Source: an uncultured Acidimicrobiia bacterium
GTDB taxonomy: Bacteria; Actinomycetota; Acidimicrobiia; Spongiisociales; Spongiisociaceae
DNA: 12,794 nt
NCBI GenBank assembly: GCA_937900165.1
Contig: CALCCX010000091.1
Coordinates: 1-12,794, forward strand
Reading direction: 5' to 3'
Both the position numbers and the translations under genes were made by a program. Below, one piece after another: positions 1-5,818 of the stretch (its first letter is position 1; each line of letters starts with the position of its first letter). Below the pieces are notes generated by a model, which worked only from the letters and a program-made list of their open reading frames with translations, did no database searches and had not been told where the DNA came from.

Positions 1-77
1 TTTATGTTGTTTTTTTTTTAATGATACGGCGACCACCGAGATCTACACTCTTTCCCTACACGACGCTCTTCCGATCT
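1..77 (+). other. Illumina sequencing adapter and poly-T junk at contig end (artefact)
   Basis: Bases 20-77 match the 58-nt Illumina P5/TruSeq Read-1 adapter, from AATGATACGGCGACC to GCTCTTCCGATCT. Bases 1-19 are T-rich and have no coding or structural content. This stretch is library-construction sequence left in the assembly and is not genomic. The short reading frame that starts inside it, with the peptide MIRRPPRSTLFPYTTLFRS, is a well-known artefact of translating this adapter and is not a gene. Confidence 0.98.
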
Positions 78-78
78 C

Positions 79-822
79 GTTGGGACGGTGACCGCTGGAA
101 GCGGGGGATCGTACACTTTCTCAGCGTTGCCAGATACCTACAATCTGCTGGCGTGGGCAAGCTCAGCATCGAACGCCTACTACGACCGGTGGTACAGCAG
201 CGGCGCCTACCTCCGATTTGATCTCGCCACACCGGTCGTTGTGGCTCTGGACGTGGACACCGAAGGCCTAGACGTGATCCTCGACCCCGTCTTCGTCGAC
301 GTATCCAACTATGCGCTGTTCGACGCCGACATCAACTGGATGGCCGATTCGGGGATCACGTTCGGATGCGGGAGCGCCGCGTTCTGTCCTGGCGAGCCGG
401 TCACTCGAGCCCAGATGGCGTCGTTCCTCGTCCGAGCACTTCTGCTGTCCCCTTCCGAGACGAACTACTTCACGGACGTTACCGGTACGCACCGCACCAG
501 CATCAACGCTCTGCGCGAGTCGGGCATCACGCTCGGCTGTGATGCGAGCGGAACGCTCTTCTGCCCCGACGATGAAGTGACACGCGCCCAGATGGCCTCA
601 TTCCTCGTTCGCGCTCTCAATCTGCCAGCCACCAACGTCGATTACTTCACGGACGTCTCGGGGCCACACAGGGCCAACATCAACGCCCTCCGCGAGTCTG
701 AGATCACTTTGGGCTGCAATACTGCAGGCACTGCCTACTGCCCGAATGACTCGGTCATCCGCGCCCACATGGCAGCGTTCCTGCGGCGTGGCCTCGAGGA
801 TGACTACCCAATCTATCCGTAG
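79..822 (+). CDS. SLH-domain surface protein, C-terminal part (5' truncated by adapter)
   Basis: The reading frame is open back to the adapter junction, so the GTG at 88 is probably internal and the true start is missing. Numbering from that GTG, residues 1-68 look like the end of a carboxypeptidase-regulatory-like beta-sandwich (GSYTFSALPDTYNLLAW). Three S-layer-homology motifs follow at about 74-120, 127-178 and 186-236. Each contains a variant of the core VTRAQMASFLVRAL. SLH triplets normally anchor exported proteins to cell-wall polymers, so this is probably a cell-surface protein whose functional part lay in the lost N-terminus. Each motif has a cysteine pair (94/100, 151/159, 210/218) in a GC...CP setting, which could form a small disulfide loop outside the cell. 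The third copy is more diverged (VIRAHMAAFLRRG). The protein ends about eight residues after the last motif. No clean terminator follows; a T7 run at 854-860 lacks a convincing hairpin. Confidence 0.85.
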   Translation, partial: VGTVTAGSGGSYTFSALPDTYNLLAWASSASNAYYDRWYSSGAYLRFDLATPVVVALDVDTEGLDVILDPVFVDVSNYALFDADINWMADSGITFGCGSAAFCPGEPVTRAQMASFLVRALLLSPSETNYFTDVTGTHRTSINALRESGITLGCDASGTLFCPDDEVTRAQMASFLVRALNLPATNVDYFTDVSGPHRANINALRESEITLGCNTAGTAYCPNDSVIRAHMAAFLRRGLEDDYPIYP

Positions 823-997
823 GGCGATCGCAGCCAACTAGATTGTCGAAGCCTTTTTTTCGTTCCGATGTACTGGATTCGCAGCTTTCGGCTCGGTGAT
901 CAACGTGCAAGACCTATTCAAACGAAGGAACACCCTCGGCCAAACCTGCTGTGGCCCGGCGTGGCCCAAGACTCTCTAGAGAAGCCTTGCCAGACGC
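823..997. other. intergenic spacer, nothing recognised
   Basis: This spacer lies between the SLH-protein stop and the hairpin that closes the tRNA cluster. It holds a T-run at 854-860 and a short direct duplication of GTGGCCC near 951-967. I see no convincing gene, promoter or RNA in it. Confidence 0.5.
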
Positions 998-1028
998 GCA
1001 GGAACCCCCGCTGAGCGGGGGTTCCTGC
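998..1028 (-). terminator. strong hairpin terminator of the gltX-tRNA unit
   Basis: Arm 998-1011 (GCAGGAACCCCCGC) pairs perfectly with 1015-1028 around a 3-nt loop, giving a 14-bp GC-rich stem. It starts six bases beyond the 3' end of tRNA-Glu(CUC). On the minus strand no U-tract follows, so it fits the U-less hairpin terminators common in high-GC actinobacteria. It may also protect the tRNA precursor 3' end. Confidence 0.75.
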
Positions 1029-1033
1029 TTTCG

Positions 1034-1106
1034 CAGCCCCGACCGGATTTGAACCGGCGTTTCCGCCTTGAGAGGGCGGCGTCCTAGGCCCCTAGACGAC
1101 GGGGCC
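1034..1106 (-). tRNA. tRNA-Glu (CUC)
   Basis: A 73-nt cloverleaf. The acceptor is GGCCCCG (1106-1100) with CGGGGCT (1041-1035), which leaves a G1-U72 wobble like its UUC sister. The anticodon stem CCGCC/GGCGG encloses loop CTCTCAA, giving anticodon CUC for GAG codons. The T-loop is TTCAAAT. The discriminator is G and CCA is not encoded; the gene reads CGA there, so CCA must be added after transcription. It is the last gene before the hairpin at 998-1028 and lies 32 nt downstream of tRNA-Gln. Confidence 0.96.
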
Positions 1107-1116
1107 GGTTGCGAAT

Positions 1117-1137
1117 GATCGGATCATCGATCCGATC
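1117..1137 (-). other. hairpin in the tRNA-Gln / tRNA-Glu spacer
   Basis: GATCGGATC (1117-1125) and GATCCGATC (1129-1137) form a perfect 9-bp stem with a 3-nt loop. It fills most of the 32-nt spacer between two tRNAs on the same strand. A processing hairpin in a joint precursor is the simplest reading. There is no U-tract, and the next tRNA starts right after, so a terminator is less likely. Confidence 0.5.
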
Positions 1138-1138
1138 G

Positions 1139-1210
1139 CTCGGGGGAGAGGAATCGAACCTCTACCAACAGGTCCAGAACCTGCCGTGCTGCCGGTTACA
1201 CCACCCCCGA
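1139..1210 (-). tRNA. tRNA-Gln (CUG)
   Basis: A 72-nt cloverleaf with acceptor TCGGGGG (1210-1204) pairing with CCCCCGA (1146-1140). The anticodon stem GCAGG/CCTGT encloses loop TTCTGGA, giving anticodon CUG for CAG codons. The T-arm is AGAGG-TTCGATT-CCTCT. The first pair is U1-A72, which is the identity feature by which bacterial GatCAB tells tRNA-Gln from tRNA-Glu. This fits synthesis of Gln-tRNA by amidation. The discriminator is G followed by CGA, so CCA is not encoded. Confidence 0.96.
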
Positions 1211-1221
1211 AGGGCACCTCA

Positions 1222-1251
1222 AAGATAGCTGAAGTATCGGGTCGACCTCAA
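1222..1251 (-). promoter_or_regulatory. possible promoter for tRNA-Gln
   Basis: On the minus strand TTGAGG (1251-1246) and TATCTT (1227-1222) are separated by 18 nt. They would start transcription a few bases before the tRNA-Gln 5' end at 1210. Both hexamers are partial matches to sigma70-type boxes, so this is tentative. It would give tRNA-Gln and tRNA-Glu(CUC) a promoter independent of gltX. Confidence 0.4.
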
Positions 1252-1431
1252 GAGCGCCCCATTGATTTGTTGCTACCAACCGCCACCGCTCTCGATCAGG
1301 CTAGATCAAATGCTCTTGACGCTTCGCCATGGGTTACTTGTCTGCCACCTCGAAGGCTCCAAGACCCTCAAATGACCGCCACATCCGGAGGCTGGCGACA
1401 GATATTGTTGGCTGTTCTGATGCCTTGTGAG

Positions 1432-1507
1432 TGGTAGCCCCGACGGGATTCGAACCCGCGTTACCGGCTTGAAAGGCCGGCGTCCTAGGCCGCTGGACGA
1501 CGGGGCC
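1432..1507 (-). tRNA. tRNA-Glu (UUC), CCA encoded
   Basis: A 73-nt cloverleaf plus an encoded CCA (1434-1432). The acceptor is GGCCCCG (1507-1501) with CGGGGCT (1442-1436), including a G1-U72 wobble, and the discriminator is A. The anticodon stem CCGGC/GCCGG encloses loop CTTTCAA, giving anticodon UUC for GAA and GAG codons. The T-loop is TTCGAAT. It lies 51 nt downstream of gltX, the enzyme that charges it, on the same strand. The 220-nt spacer on its 3' side (1211-1431) shows nothing apart from the proposed tRNA-Gln promoter. Confidence 0.97.
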
Positions 1508-1518
1508 ACGAAGGGTGA

Positions 1519-1524
1519 ATTCTA
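1519..1524 (-). promoter_or_regulatory. possible -10 box for tRNA-Glu(UUC)
   Basis: TAGAAT on the minus strand (5 of 6 to TATAAT) ends 11 nt before the mature tRNA 5' end, a normal distance for a tRNA promoter. No matching -35 box is visible at 16-18 nt, where the sequence is GC-only. The tRNA could also be cut from gltX read-through. Confidence 0.35.
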
Positions 1525-1558
1525 GCCACGGCCTGGAGCCCGGCCGCCACCTATGCAA

Positions 1559-3019
1559 TCAATCGGGATCGGCGTCCAACCGGTCGAGCGCAGCTCGAAG
1601 GCGACCGATCGATTGCTCTGCGCCGAGGGCAGCGAGACTCTCGAACAGAGGCGGGCTCACGTTCGAGCCGGTGATCGCCACCCTGATCGGCTGAAGACCC
1701 TTGCGAGCGTTGAGATCTTCTGCCTCCAGCATCGCCCTCAGGACCCGCTCGATCGCCGAGATCGACCAATCGCCAAGATCCTGCAAACCATCGATGGAAG
1801 CAGCCAGGGCCCTAGGAGCATCCGCCTTCATGGTCTTGTTCCACGATCTCTCGTCGTAGTCGACCTCGCCCACGAACAGGAACCGCACCTGGCCGGCTAT
1901 CTCGGACGTGAATTTCACGCGCTCCTGGACCAAGGGCAACATTTCGGCCAAGACCGCCCGTTCGTCGCCTTCCAGATCCCGACCAACATCGTCCTCAACT
2001 GCCGAGACCGCCTGCGCCTCGAATTCGGCTGGGTCCATGGCTCTCAGATACATGCCATTCATCCAGGACAACTTCTCGGTGTCAAAAACGGCCGGATTCT
2101 TGGAAACATCCCCAAAATCGAAGGCCGCCACAGCTTCGTCCCTGGTGAAAATCGTTGTGTCGGCGTCCAACGACCATCCGAGCAGGCTCATGTAATTGAA
2201 CAACGCATCCGGTAGAAAACCCTGCTCGCGGTAGGCCTTCACAGAATTATCTCCATGGCGCTTGGACAGCTTCTTGCCGTCTGGCCCGAACAGCAACGGG
2301 AGGTGCGCATATGTTCTGGGCGCGGCACCCATCGCTTCGGTGAGGATGATGTGTTTCGGAGTGGAGGAGAGAAGATCCTCTCCCCTCGCCACATGGCTGA
2401 TTTCGTAGTCGACGTCATCGACCGACGAGGCCAGATGGTAGGTAGGGCTTCCGTCGGAGCGCAGCACGACGAAGTCGTCGACAGCGTCACCCTCGAACCG
2501 CATCTCGCCACGTACCAGATCCACGAACTCGATCGACTTACTCACGTCGATATCCATGCGGACGACTGCTTTTTCGCCAGAATCGATCCGCCTGCGAGCC
2601 TCGTCCAACGAACCACCAGGGTTGCGGATCAGGGCGGCTGGGGCTCGGCCCGATTTCTGGGCGGTGGTGCGGAGCCGGTCCAACTCCTCTGAGCTCCGGA
2701 AGTCGTAGTACGCGAGACCTCGCTCAACAAGATCGGTCGCGACCGACCGATACCTGTCCAGACGATCGCTCTGTCGGTATGACCCGTGCAGACCGCCGAC
2801 TTCTATGCCTTCGTCCCAGTCGAGGCCGAGCCAGCTGAATCCGGACAAGATGTCGTCCTCGTACTGGCGTTCGGACCTCGCCTGATCGGTGTCGTCGATC
2901 CTCAGGATGAAAACCCCGCCGTGGTGCCGGGCGAACAGCCAGTTGAACAGAGCGGAACGGGCGTTGCCAATGTGAAGCAACCCGGTTGGAGATGGGGCGA
3001 TACGAACTCGAACGTTCAC
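1559..3019 (-). CDS. gltX: glutamyl-tRNA synthetase (probably non-discriminating)
   Basis: Class I aminoacyl-tRNA synthetase that charges tRNA with glutamate using ATP; cytosolic; 486 aa, the usual length. The N-terminal IAPSPTGLLHIGNARSALFN holds the HIGH-type motif HIGN (16-19). RIDDTD is at 40-45, VARGEDLLSSTPKHI at about 210-224 and the KMSKS-type loop KLSKRHG at 250-256. The C-terminal third is the helical anticodon-binding region. It starts with GTG at 3019, overlapping the upstream hydrolase stop by 4 nt (GTGA), so translation is coupled. tRNA-Glu(UUC), tRNA-Gln(CUG) and tRNA-Glu(CUC) follow on the same strand. With gatB in the same window, and no glutaminyl-tRNA synthetase known in most actinobacteria, I infer that this enzyme also glutamylates tRNA-Gln. 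The sequence alone does not prove relaxed tRNA specificity. Confidence 0.97.
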   Translation of the reverse strand: MNVRVRIAPSPTGLLHIGNARSALFNWLFARHHGGVFILRIDDTDQARSERQYEDDILSGFSWLGLDWDEGIEVGGLHGSYRQSDRLDRYRSVATDLVERGLAYYDFRSSEELDRLRTTAQKSGRAPAALIRNPGGSLDEARRRIDSGEKAVVRMDIDVSKSIEFVDLVRGEMRFEGDAVDDFVVLRSDGSPTYHLASSVDDVDYEISHVARGEDLLSSTPKHIILTEAMGAAPRTYAHLPLLFGPDGKKLSKRHGDNSVKAYREQGFLPDALFNYMSLLGWSLDADTTIFTRDEAVAAFDFGDVSKNPAVFDTEKLSWMNGMYLRAMDPAEFEAQAVSAVEDDVGRDLEGDERAVLAEMLPLVQERVKFTSEIAGQVRFLFVGEVDYDERSWNKTMKADAPRALAASIDGLQDLGDWSISAIERVLRAMLEAEDLNARKGLQPIRVAITGSNVSPPLFESLAALGAEQSIGRLRAALDRLDADPD

Positions 3020-3777
3020 GGCGACACCACAGGGTTGTTCAGCGTGCCCAGTTGCTCGATGGAGACCTCGACTTCGTCGCCCGGTTCCATCGGTCCAACC
3101 CCGGCCGGCGTGCCGGTCATGATGATGTCGCCTGGCAGGAGGGTCGTGAACGCCGTGATGAACTCGACGAGTTCAGCCACCCCGAAAATCATGTCAGACA
3201 TCGATCCGGACTGGCGGAGGTCGCCGTTGACCTTCACCTCGATCTGCTGGCCTTGCAGCGGATCGAACTCGGTCTCGATGGCGGGACCGATTGGACAGAA
3301 GGTATCGAATCCCTTGCCTCTGGTCCATTGGGTATCTGACTTCTGCAGGTCACGGGCGGTGACATCGTTACCAATCGTGTAGCCGAGAATCGAACCGGCG
3401 GCATCATCGGCTGCCACGTTCTTGGCCACCTTTCCGATGACAACGACCAACTCCCCTTCGTGCTGCAGATCCTTGGTCTGAGCTGGATAGATTATCGGTG
3501 CGCCTGGTCCGATGACCGATGTGGACGGCTTCCAGAAAACAACAGGAATCTCTGGAATTGGATTCTCGAGTTCTTTCGCGTGGTCTTCGTAGTTGCGTCC
3601 GACCGCGACCACTTTCGTGGGGAAGATCGGCGCCAACAATTTTGCCTCTGAGAACGACAAGACGACCTCGGTGGGCTCCCATGCAACCAGAGGGGTGCCT
3701 TCGTGGAGACGGATGCCCTCTTCCTCTACGCCCCCGTAGCGGATTCCTTCGTCGGTTTGTACACGAACGATCTTCAT
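3016..3777 (-). CDS. fumarylacetoacetate hydrolase (FAH) family protein
   Basis: A 253-aa protein with a short N-terminal domain and a C-terminal FAH fold. Recognisable blocks are VAVGRNYEDHAKEL (57-70), the metal-binding glutamates in HEGEL (E107, E109), D138 in GNDVTARD, GKGFDTFCPIGP (154-165) and TGTPAGVG (221-228). Family members are Mg/Mn-dependent and act on acylpyruvates or on 2-hydroxyhepta-2,4-diene-1,7-dioate and oxaloacetate-type substrates. The sequence does not settle which, so no gene symbol is given. The ATG at 3777 is preceded by GGAG with 5-nt spacing. The stop overlaps the gltX GTG by 4 nt. From memory, a FAH-family gene directly before gltX is common in actinobacteria (Rv2993c before Rv2992c in M. 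tuberculosis). That may point to a housekeeping, metabolite-repair type of role; this last step is inference. Confidence 0.9.
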   Translation of the reverse strand: MKIVRVQTDEGIRYGGVEEEGIRLHEGTPLVAWEPTEVVLSFSEAKLLAPIFPTKVVAVGRNYEDHAKELENPIPEIPVVFWKPSTSVIGPGAPIIYPAQTKDLQHEGELVVVIGKVAKNVAADDAAGSILGYTIGNDVTARDLQKSDTQWTRGKGFDTFCPIGPAIETEFDPLQGQQIEVKVNGDLRQSGSMSDMIFGVAELVEFITAFTTLLPGDIIMTGTPAGVGPMEPGDEVEVSIEQLGTLNNPVVSP

Positions 3778-3836
3778 GGGCTCTCCGTCAGGCTTGCCGG
3801 AAACCGCCAGCCTAGATCGGCCGATCAGGTCCGAGT

Positions 3837-4349
3837 TCAGCCGACCAAGCTGGGTTGAGCGTTGAGCCGGGCCCGGATCCTCACTGGCGTGTCCATCAGC
3901 AATTCATCCGGTATATCCGCAAGGGCGGTTGCCCCGTTCCGCCACTCATGAGCCAAGGCATCCAGCCAAGCCTCACGTCTGGATGCCAGGTATTCGATCG
4001 TCGCCGGCTCCAGATCCTGGTTCCTCAACCCGAGAATCGACAAGGCGACGTTCACGTCGACCGGAACGGGAGCCCGCCCGTTGGCCGCCGCTCGTGCTCC
4101 GACCAGAGCGACGAGCAGCTCGTCGAGCGCGCCAGGTCTTGCACCCCGCTCGAAGTCCGAACCGGCGATGAGTCGGAGTGCCCAACCAGCATCGGGACCC
4201 GGCCTGCCGAAAGGACCATCGGTCGGAAGATCAGACGGCGACTTGATCTCACCTGGCCGGTGCTGGGACCAACGGGCCTCAGGCGCTCTCCCCAGCCGGG
4301 CTACCGGGCGTTCTGCCTCACCTATCGGGAGGTTCGGCTGTTGGCCCAT
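3837..4349 (-). CDS. conserved-looking hypothetical protein in the ilvE-gltX operon
   Basis: A 170-aa soluble, helix-rich protein with no signal peptide, membrane segment or catalytic motif that I recognise. I chose the ATG at 4349 because it overlaps the ilvE stop as TGATG, a typical coupled start. An upstream ATG at 4367 would add six residues inside ilvE. The first 50 residues are rich in Pro and Arg and look disordered. The conserved-looking core is PGPDAGWALRLI (about 50-61) and GARAAANGRAPVPVDVNVAL (about 84-103), followed by two predicted helices (SRREAWLDALAHEW). This GPD..AL ... GRAP...D pattern resembles uncharacterised actinobacterial proteins that I recall, but I cannot verify that here. 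A 59-nt gap to the hydrolase gene contains the perfect palindrome GATCGGCCGATC (3815-3826). The operon context suggests a function linked to amino-acid or tRNA metabolism; no function can be assigned. Confidence 0.75.
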   Translation of the reverse strand: MGQQPNLPIGEAERPVARLGRAPEARWSQHRPGEIKSPSDLPTDGPFGRPGPDAGWALRLIAGSDFERGARPGALDELLVALVGARAAANGRAPVPVDVNVALSILGLRNQDLEPATIEYLASRREAWLDALAHEWRNGATALADIPDELLMDTPVRIRARLNAQPSLVG

Positions 4350-5260
4350 CAGACGTAGTCCAGCCACTCTGAGTATTTTGAAAGCTTCCCGCCAACGGCG
4401 TCGGCGAACAGCTGTTGGGCGCGTTTGGTGATCGGCCCCGGCTTTCCGTCCCCGACCGCGCGGTCGTCCACTTCGCGAATTGGAGTGACCTCCGCGGCCG
4501 TCCCGGTCATGAACAGTTCATCGCAGTAATAGAGGTCAGAGCGGTGGATCGTCTTTTCGCGGATCGTATGGCCGTCGTCGCCAAGGAGTGTCATGACCGA
4601 TTGACGGGTGATCCCATCGAGGCACCCCGCCGAGATGGGTGGCGTGTATACGACACCGCCTTGTACCAGGAAGAGGTTTTCACCTGATCCCTCAGAAATG
4701 GCCCCATCGGCGTTGAGCAGGATCGCCTCGTCATAGCCATTCTTGACGGCCTCCATCTTGGCGAGAACGCTGTTGATGTAGGTGCCGGTGGCTTTGGCGT
4801 TTGGGAAGGCATCATGGGAGAAACGACGCCACGACGAGACCTTCGTCGTGATTCCGTTGGCGATTCCGTCCTCGCCGAGGTAGGCGCCGAGCCGAAACGA
4901 AATGATCGAGGTGTGGATCGAGGAGCCCGCCGGATCGAGCCCGAATGCACCTAGCCCCAGGTAGACCAGTGGTCGGACATATCCGGATTCGAGTTCGTTC
5001 GCTGCGAGCAATTGTTTGGTGGCATCGCGTAGTTGATCCACAGACCAATCCAGGTCCATCCGATACGCCTTGCACGATCGATGAAGACGCTCCATGTGCT
5101 CCCGAAGACGGAATACCGCGGTGCCCCCCTCTGCCTCGTATGCGCGGATCCCCTCGAAGACGCCGGTCCCATAGTGGAGAGCGTGGGTCAGGACATGCAC
5201 ATTGGCTTCATCCCAGGGAACCTGGGCTCCATCCATCCAGATGTACTTTGCGGGCTCCAT
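4349..5260 (-). CDS. ilvE: branched-chain amino acid aminotransferase
   Basis: PLP-dependent fold-type IV aminotransferase that carries out the last step of Leu, Ile and Val synthesis, with glutamate as amino donor; cytosolic. With the ATG at 5260 it is 303 aa, near E. coli IlvE (309). Motifs are KYIWMDGAQVPWDEA at the N-terminus, LHYGTGVFEGIRAY (28-41), the PLP lysine K156 in NAKATGTYINS, ISEGSGENLF (188-197) and FMTGTAAEVTPI (250-261), which binds the cofactor phosphate. A longer reading from 5332 would add 24 residues with no family counterpart and would run through the divergent promoter region, so I reject it. TATGAT ends exactly six bases before this ATG, suggesting a leaderless mRNA. 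It is first in the unit ilvE, unknown gene, FAH gene, gltX. Branched-chain and glutamate metabolism meet here because IlvE consumes glutamate, the substrate of GltX. Confidence 0.96.
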   Translation of the reverse strand: MEPAKYIWMDGAQVPWDEANVHVLTHALHYGTGVFEGIRAYEAEGGTAVFRLREHMERLHRSCKAYRMDLDWSVDQLRDATKQLLAANELESGYVRPLVYLGLGAFGLDPAGSSIHTSIISFRLGAYLGEDGIANGITTKVSSWRRFSHDAFPNAKATGTYINSVLAKMEAVKNGYDEAILLNADGAISEGSGENLFLVQGGVVYTPPISAGCLDGITRQSVMTLLGDDGHTIREKTIHRSDLYYCDELFMTGTAAEVTPIREVDDRAVGDGKPGPITKRAQQLFADAVGGKLSKYSEWLDYV

Positions 5261-5266
5261 GTAGAC

Positions 5267-5272
5267 ATCATA
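5267..5272 (-). promoter_or_regulatory. -10 box of the ilvE operon (leaderless start)
   Basis: TATGAT on the minus strand matches TATAAT at 5 of 6 positions. It lies at -12 to -7 if the A of the ilvE ATG is +1. No strong -35 is seen; the 17-nt position (5290-5295) reads GTTCGC. There is no Shine-Dalgarno sequence before this ATG, which agrees with leaderless translation. Confidence 0.55.
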
Positions 5273-5295
5273 CGGGGTCCAGCCCAATCGCGAAC

Positions 5296-5318
5296 TCACG
5301 ACTTCGGGCGAAGCGTGA
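5296..5318. promoter_or_regulatory. 23-bp dyad between ilvE and pgpA, candidate operator
   Basis: TCACG (5296-5300) and CTTCG (5302-5306) mirror CGAAG (5309-5313) and CGTGA (5314-5318). This gives ten-base arms that are symmetrical apart from one extra A at 5301, around a GG centre. The dyad covers the expected -35 zone of pgpA and lies beside that of ilvE. If both genes are leaderless it is outside both transcripts, so it should act as DNA, for example as a binding site for a dimeric regulator. The regulator is unknown. Confidence 0.5.
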
Positions 5319-5323
5319 CCTTC

Positions 5324-5329
5324 TAACCT
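5324..5329 (+). promoter_or_regulatory. -10 box of pgpA (leaderless start)
   Basis: TAACCT fits TANNNT and ends exactly six bases before the pgpA ATG at 5336. This is the same geometry as the ilvE start on the other strand. No Shine-Dalgarno sequence precedes the ATG. Confidence 0.5.
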
Positions 5330-5335
5330 CACTCC

Positions 5336-5782
5336 ATGGCTCGCCTGCTCGCCTCGTGGTTCGGGTCCGGTCTGGTCTTGCGGCGCCTACGTGGTGTCGA
5401 CGATGGATCGGGCACCGTCGGAGCCGCCCTGGCCATGGTGATCGTCTTCGCGCTGATGCCGGCCGGCTGGGTCGCTCAACTCGGCGCGGCGCTGATAGTG
5501 AGCGCCCTTTCTGTCTGGTCTTCCCAGCAATTTGCCGACGAAGGCGATCCTGGCTGGATCGTCATCGACGAGGCCGCAGGTGCCATGGTCGCCACAATCG
5601 GTCTCGGGGTCTTGCCTGCCTTCGTAGCATTCGCAATATTCCGGATTGCAGACATAACCAAACGCTTCCCCGGCGTCGCATACGCCGAACGTTTCCCAGG
5701 CGGATGGGGCATCACCGCCGACGATCTGGTTGCGGGAGGTTGGGCGTTGGCTGCCGGCTGGCTGCTGCAGTCCCTGATCTGA
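5336..5782 (+). CDS. pgpA: phosphatidylglycerophosphatase A
   Basis: Integral membrane phosphatase that dephosphorylates phosphatidylglycerophosphate to phosphatidylglycerol, the precursor of cardiolipin. It has 148 aa; E. coli PgpA has about 170, with the difference mostly at the N-terminus. Family blocks are clear: DGSGTVGAALA (23-33), DPGWIVIDEAAGA (71-83, acidic pair D78/E79), FRIADITKRFPG (102-113) and GGWGITADDLVAGG (122-135, D129/D130). Hydrophobic segments lie at about 28-41, 43-60, 83-103 and 131-148. It is a single-gene unit, divergent from ilvE and convergent with serA, with a hairpin between it and serA. Nothing nearby is related to phospholipids, so the position looks incidental. 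The ATG at 5336 gives the expected N-terminus. Confidence 0.93.
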   Translation: MARLLASWFGSGLVLRRLRGVDDGSGTVGAALAMVIVFALMPAGWVAQLGAALIVSALSVWSSQQFADEGDPGWIVIDEAAGAMVATIGLGVLPAFVAFAIFRIADITKRFPGVAYAERFPGGWGITADDLVAGGWALAAGWLLQSLI

Positions 5783-5783
5783 C

Positions 5784-5810
5784 CGGAGGCGTCTTCTTCA
5801 CGCGCCTCCG
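5784..5810. terminator. bidirectional terminator between pgpA and serA
   Basis: CGGAGGCG (5784-5791) pairs with CGCCTCCG (5803-5810), an 8-bp GC-rich stem with an 11-nt pyrimidine-rich loop. It occupies most of the 36-nt gap between two convergent stop codons. It lacks a U-tract in either direction. Confidence 0.6.
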
Positions 5811-5818
5811 CAGGCGGC

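Noticed and set aside
21..221. Plus-strand frame encoding MIRRPPRSTLFPYTTLFRS
   Set aside because: It is the translation of the Illumina adapter running out of frame into the SLH gene.
823..860. T7 run as a rho-independent terminator of the SLH gene
   Set aside because: No stable hairpin can be drawn directly upstream of the T-run.
1553..2215. 220-aa plus-strand frame antisense to gltX
   Set aside because: It has no domain, no ribosome-binding site, and is entirely inside gltX.
3815..3826. Palindrome GATCGGCCGATC between the unknown gene and the FAH gene as an operator
   Set aside because: At 12 bp in GC-rich DNA full of CGATCG-type words, and inside a likely operon, chance is a fair explanation.
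5261..5332. 24-residue N-terminal extension of ilvE
   Set aside because: No IlvE family member needs it, and it would cross the divergent promoter region and the dyad.
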